NCBI RefSeq assembly: GCF_900698995.1
Contig: NZ_LR217735.1
Location: 372,001 to 436,000, forward strand
Origin: Erwinia_E haradaeae_C
GTDB taxonomy: Bacteria > Pseudomonadota > Gammaproteobacteria > Enterobacterales > Enterobacteriaceae
DNA: 64,000 bases
Direction of reading: 5' to 3'
Position 1 is the first letter of the stretch; each line of letters begins with the position of its first letter. The notes under the pieces were generated by a model that saw nothing but the letters and a program-made list of their open reading frames with translations, did no database searches and was not told the DNA's origin. Position numbers and translations under genes: made by a program. Of this stretch, positions 60,059-64,000 are shown one piece after another.

Positions 60059-61143
60059 TGATTAATCAGATGTTTGATAATTGAAAGGTGTTCATGTTCT
60101 AATAGAGCAAAATAATATTAGACAGTGTTTGCATCTTTACTGAGTGCATAAAACTAATAATATTTTTATTTGAATAAAAAAAATTTACAGAAAATATTAG
60201 AATGCATAGTAATCAAATTTTGTTGTGATAGATAAATTACAATTAATAGAATTAATAATACTATTAATATATAAAGCTCTTTTTCTAAAGGTTTTTAATT
60301 TTTTATTTTTATGTATTGGTGGAGATCATAGATCAATTAGATATTTAATTTTTTGAAATTATTCTAATAAAAGATAAAGAAATCTTAAGCATATAATATA
60401 AAAACGAGTCAATGATTTATTAATATAGCAGTTAAGTATATTAATTTATACTTAACTTAAAAATAATATTTAATAGGTCTTATAAACTTTTCAGAGAGTT
60501 TTTAATGTATCATTAGGTGTCACTTAACCTTAATGTGATGGTATAGATGAATAATTTGAAAAATTACTTAGTGAGCTATTAAATTACGCCAATTTTCCTT
60601 AAGAATTATCAAGTAAGTATAAAATTGATACGTTTTATGTAGTGTGAATTGATATAGTTTTATTAGAGGCAGTAATTCATTTATTTGTAGGTATGCATAA
60701 AGGCGTGCTCTTAATATAACTAATATCTTGATAAATTTCATTTTATTGTATTTTTATGAATAGATTCAAAACTATCATAATGTTAGTTTTTTGTGTTTTA
60801 GATGAATATTAGATTTTATAGAATAGTTCAGATTCTTTTAAAATAATAAAAATGTATAGAATTATAAAGTCTAGAGCTTTACCAGATATATCAGTTTAAA
60901 TTTAGAAAATTATTCACCTAGAGTTGAAAAATTTTGTTCTTATATTATAAGAACAGTGTTATTTATTATATTCTATCCGTAATTTTTATACAGGTGGATT
61001 ATTGATGAGTAATACTTTGAGTAGTTTTTGTCTCCGATGGGTCATGGTTATATTCTGTCTATTTTTCTAAAAGCACTTAGTTGGCTCACAGTTACTCTAT
61101 TTATTGAAACGCAATCAATCTGAATCTAGCGTGGAGTTTCTAA
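60059..61143. other. gene-free spacer tusE-hldE
   Basis: About 1.1 kb of AT-rich DNA with no recognisable gene. At 61005-61070 a 21-codon frame (MSNTLSSFCLRW start) follows an AGGTGG; it is hydrophobic and may be a decayed gene start or chance. Confidence 0.5.
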
Positions 61144-62580
61144 ATGAAAAATACTCTGCTTGGCTTTAACGATTCAAGCATATTAGTCGTTGGGGATGTA
61201 ATGTTAGATCGTTATTGGTATGGTTCAACTCATCGAATCTCTCCTGAAGCACCGGTTCCAGTAGTCCAAGTTAATAATGTGAAAGAATTTCCAGGTGGTG
61301 CTGCGAATGTTGCTATGAATATAGCAACTCTGGGTGCTAAATCTTATTTGATTGGTTTAATTGGAGAAGATGATGCAGCTCAAGTTCTTAGGGAATCCTT
61401 AGTAAATAGAAATGTATATTGCAATCTAATCTCTAATGCTAATTATTCTACAATGATTAAATTACGCATACTCTCACGAAACCAGCAATTAATTCGTATA
61501 GATTTTGAAGAAGAATTTAAAGATATTAATCATTCTCTTATTGATGACTGCATTAAGGTGTTTTTACCACAGGTAAATGTATTAGTTTTATCTGACTACT
61601 CTAAAGGGGCGCTGACTAATGTAAAAAATATTATTAGTCTAGCACGGCAATTAAATATTCTGATTTTAGTAGATCCTAAAGGTAAAGATTTTTCCCGTTA
61701 TTATGGTGCCACTCTTCTAACGCCTACTTTGCATGAATTTGAAAAAGTGGTTGGAAAATGCTCAAGTGAAGGCGATATTATTGCGCGAGGCATGACATTA
61801 TTAAAACAGTATTCTATCTCTGCATTACTAATTACTCGTTCAGAACATGGAATGACCTTATTGCAACTTGAAAAATCACCTTGTTATATGCCCACTAAAG
61901 CGCAGGAAGTTTTTGATGTAACTGGTGCTGGAGATACAGTTATTGCTGTTATAGCAAGTGCTTTATCGGTTGGCAGAACTCTTGAAGAGAGTTGTTTTCT
62001 TGCTAATGAGGCAGCAGGCGTAGTAGTCGGTAAAATTGGTACATCAACGGTTTCTCCAGAAGAGCTTAATAGAGCAATGGTAAACAGATCTGAGAAGGGT
62101 TGTAGAGTAGTAAATGAAGAACAATTGATGATTGCAGTGAATCAAGCTAGGCAATATGGTGAAAAAATAGTAATGACTAATGGTGTTTTTGATATTTTAC
62201 ATGCTGGTCATATTTCTTATCTTATTAGTGCAAAAAAGCTAGGCAATCGACTTATTGTTGCAGTTAATAGTGACGCATCAACTAGTCGTCTTAAAGGAAT
62301 CTCTCGACCAGTGAATACATTGGTGAATAGAATGAGTGTCTTAAGTGCTCTTGACATGGTAGATTGGGTTATTAGCTTTGAAGAGGATACTCCGCGGAGA
62401 ATTATTAAAAGAATATTACCTGATTTTTTAGTTAAAGGGGGGGATTACGAACACAAATTGAAAGATATTGCAGGTAGTCAAGAAGTTTTGGCTAATGGTG
62501 GAGATGTACGAATTTTAAATTTAAAAGATGGTATTACTACCAGTAATATTATTAAAAAAATTATTTCACAATCTATATAG
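61144..62580 (+). CDS. hldE: bifunctional heptose-7-phosphate kinase / heptose-1-phosphate adenylyltransferase
   Basis: Makes ADP-heptose for the LPS inner core. 478 residues (E. coli 477). The N-terminal ribokinase-type domain (about 1-320) has VVGDVMLDRYWYG, PGGAANVAMNIATLG and the ATP/catalytic motif FDVTGAGDT. The C-terminal nucleotidyltransferase domain (from about 345) has TNGVFDILHAGHISYL and VNSDASTSRLKG. Both are intact. Alone between long spacers. It implies the cell still builds a heptose-containing LPS core, or uses ADP-heptose otherwise. Confidence 0.97.
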   Translation: MKNTLLGFNDSSILVVGDVMLDRYWYGSTHRISPEAPVPVVQVNNVKEFPGGAANVAMNIATLGAKSYLIGLIGEDDAAQVLRESLVNRNVYCNLISNANYSTMIKLRILSRNQQLIRIDFEEEFKDINHSLIDDCIKVFLPQVNVLVLSDYSKGALTNVKNIISLARQLNILILVDPKGKDFSRYYGATLLTPTLHEFEKVVGKCSSEGDIIARGMTLLKQYSISALLITRSEHGMTLLQLEKSPCYMPTKAQEVFDVTGAGDTVIAVIASALSVGRTLEESCFLANEAAGVVVGKIGTSTVSPEELNRAMVNRSEKGCRVVNEEQLMIAVNQARQYGEKIVMTNGVFDILHAGHISYLISAKKLGNRLIVAVNSDASTSRLKGISRPVNTLVNRMSVLSALDMVDWVISFEEDTPRRIIKRILPDFLVKGGDYEHKLKDIAGSQEVLANGGDVRILNLKDGITTSNIIKKIISQSI

Positions 62581-63796
62581 ATAGATATAGTGTTGTTTTT
62601 AAAAAAATCTCATTAGCTAGAATTTTTCTATAGTCCTAATATATTTTATAGAGTCTTCCTATGTGTGGAGTATATAGATTATATTCGAACAAGTGAAGAT
62701 ATTTTTTCTTAATCTATAACAATCAGTTTTGTAGTTACTTAACATGTTTGTACTTATTAGTTACATAAGTTTAACCATAAAAAAGTTTATTAATAAATTG
62801 CAGGCATGTATTTTTTAATATTCTAAATATTAAAAAATTTTCCATTAATATGATATGTAGAAATGTTTATTGTTTATATATAGTATCTTAAATGATGATA
62901 TACATCATACCGATCTAATTTAAATATTTTTAACTATATATAAGATATGTGTGTTTTAATAATTTATTTCATTGTCTATAATTGATTGATTGATTTATTG
63001 CTTAAATGTACAATAAGGTGTTATATATTCGTATAGAGGTATTAATATGCTCAACATAATTTCGTTTTGTTGAAGATAAAAATATCTGCTGCACATTAAA
63101 TATGTTTATACACAATAAAAAAATTTAAATACTATAATAAGTATTTTAAATGTTAATATATTAATTGTTATATATTTCACAAATCAATCTACATTAAGTA
63201 TTGGCAGAGCGTTTCTTATTTTATTTGTAGAGACCTTATTGAGAACATTAGTTAAATTTTTTATTTGATGAAGCTAAAGTATATATATCATAGTACAATT
63301 AAACAGATTATATTTATAGACAAATAAGAATAAAGTGTATCGATAATAGATATATTCTAAAGTATATATATCTGTAATTTTTTTATCATCTATCATATAT
63401 TCTAAAGAATATATGATTAAAACAGACCGTTTATTAGGCATGTTATTAGATAATAAAATTCAAGCAGCATCAATAATATATATAATATTAGGTGATACAA
63501 ATAAGAATCTATATTCATAACCGTAGAGATGTTATTGAAAAAAACAAAATCTATTTATATTAAATGTATTAAGTAGATTATTCATAAAAATTAATAGATT
63601 AATATTTATTAAATCACTATTAATAGTAGTGTAAAATGTTTGATTTATATAAAATAATAAGAATTATGTATAGTGCTAGAGCTTTAAAAAGATCATTTCA
63701 AAGTTATAGCTACGGCTTCTACTTGAATAATATTCATGATAATACTATTATGTATTATTGAATGCTGAATAATTTTCCTAACATCAGGGTTGTATA
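62581..63796. other. gene-free spacer hldE-prlC
   Basis: About 1.2 kb, very AT-rich. Nothing coding recognised. CTTGAA near 63723 resembles a heat-shock -35 (prlC is heat-induced in E. coli) but no matching -10 is present. Confidence 0.5.
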
Positions 63797-64000
63797 ATGA
63801 CTAATCCTTTGCTTGATTCTTTTATATTTCCTCCTTTTTGTTCTATTAAAGCCGAACACATAATTCCGGCTATCAAGTGTGCTCTGAGCCAGTGTCGAGA
63901 AGTAGCAAAAAAAATAATAGATCAATGTGGTCCCTATGATTGGGATAATTTAGTACAGCCTTTAATGGAAGCAGATAATTATCTCAGTCGTGTATTTTCT
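63797..64000 (+). CDS. prlC: oligopeptidase A, N-terminal part (cut by window end)
   Basis: The first 68 codons of an M3-family metallopeptidase that degrades signal peptides and other short peptides in the cytosol. MTNPLLDSFIFPPFCSIK aligns with the E. coli PrlC start, followed by AEHIIPAIKCALSQCRE and YDWDNLVQPLMEADNYLSRV. The zinc-binding HExxH motif would lie beyond the window. A run of eight A lies within the AKKIID codons. Whether the gene is complete cannot be told. Confidence 0.9.
   Translation, partial: MTNPLLDSFIFPPFCSIKAEHIIPAIKCALSQCREVAKKIIDQCGPYDWDNLVQPLMEADNYLSRVFS

Noticed and set aside
1..64000. tRNA, rRNA, tmRNA, 4.5S RNA, RNase P RNA, CRISPR arrays, IS elements or prophage genes
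   Set aside because: None of their hallmarks (T-loop GGTTCGAATC-type motifs, RNA core motifs, regular spaced repeats, transposases, integrases) was found by reading the spacers on both strands.

Overview
The window reads as a stretch of chromosome from an AT-rich, reduced-genome gammaproteobacterium of the Enterobacterales type, most likely an insect endosymbiont. Almost every protein matches its Escherichia coli counterpart in length and motifs, the spacers are extremely AT-rich, there are no insertion sequences, phage genes, tRNAs, rRNAs or CRISPR arrays, and one gene (rodA) is visibly decaying. A sharpshooter symbiont such as Baumannia would fit, but the lineage is a guess from general character, not a proof. 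Adding up the coding lengths gives roughly 64% coding over the window and only about half in the first 40 kb.

Layout. 1-4205: intact mrdA (PBP2) followed by a rodA pseudogene. 5409-12000: ychF, hemH (reverse), pgi and a polysaccharide-deacetylase-family gene (reverse), with long empty spacers. 12339-15121: ispA-dxs (isoprenoid precursors). 15857-19953: ubiK, then cvpA-purF and ubiX in the E. coli order. 21001-24302: dsbA and, in reverse, pcnB-folK; pcnB appears to keep the rare AUU start codon known from E. coli. 24303-30609: a 6.3 kb stretch without any recognisable gene. 30610-39070: glmU-glmS, fumC (reverse), a 2-Cys peroxiredoxin and ribF.

40014-59601 is a dense, well-preserved block in E. 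coli order: tusDCB, the str operon (rpsL-rpsG-fusA-tuf), S10 (rpsJ to rpsQ), spc (rplN to rpmJ including secY) and alpha (rpsM to rplQ including rpoA). No gene of these operons is missing. It is followed by tusE, hldE and the first 68 codons of prlC, cut by the window edge.

Functionally the window supplies translation (ribosome, EF-G, EF-Tu, RNA polymerase alpha, SecY), wobble-uridine thiolation (TusBCD plus TusE), cell-wall and LPS precursors (GlmS, GlmU, HldE, PBP2, a possible glycan deacetylase), and cofactors (heme, ubiquinone, isoprenoids, FMN/FAD, folate). I see no convincing new multi-gene system. The observations most worth following are the AUU start of pcnB, the loss of RodA beside an intact PBP2, the retained deacetylase, and the 6.3 kb gene-free gap directly upstream of glmU, where E. 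coli has its ATP synthase operon.
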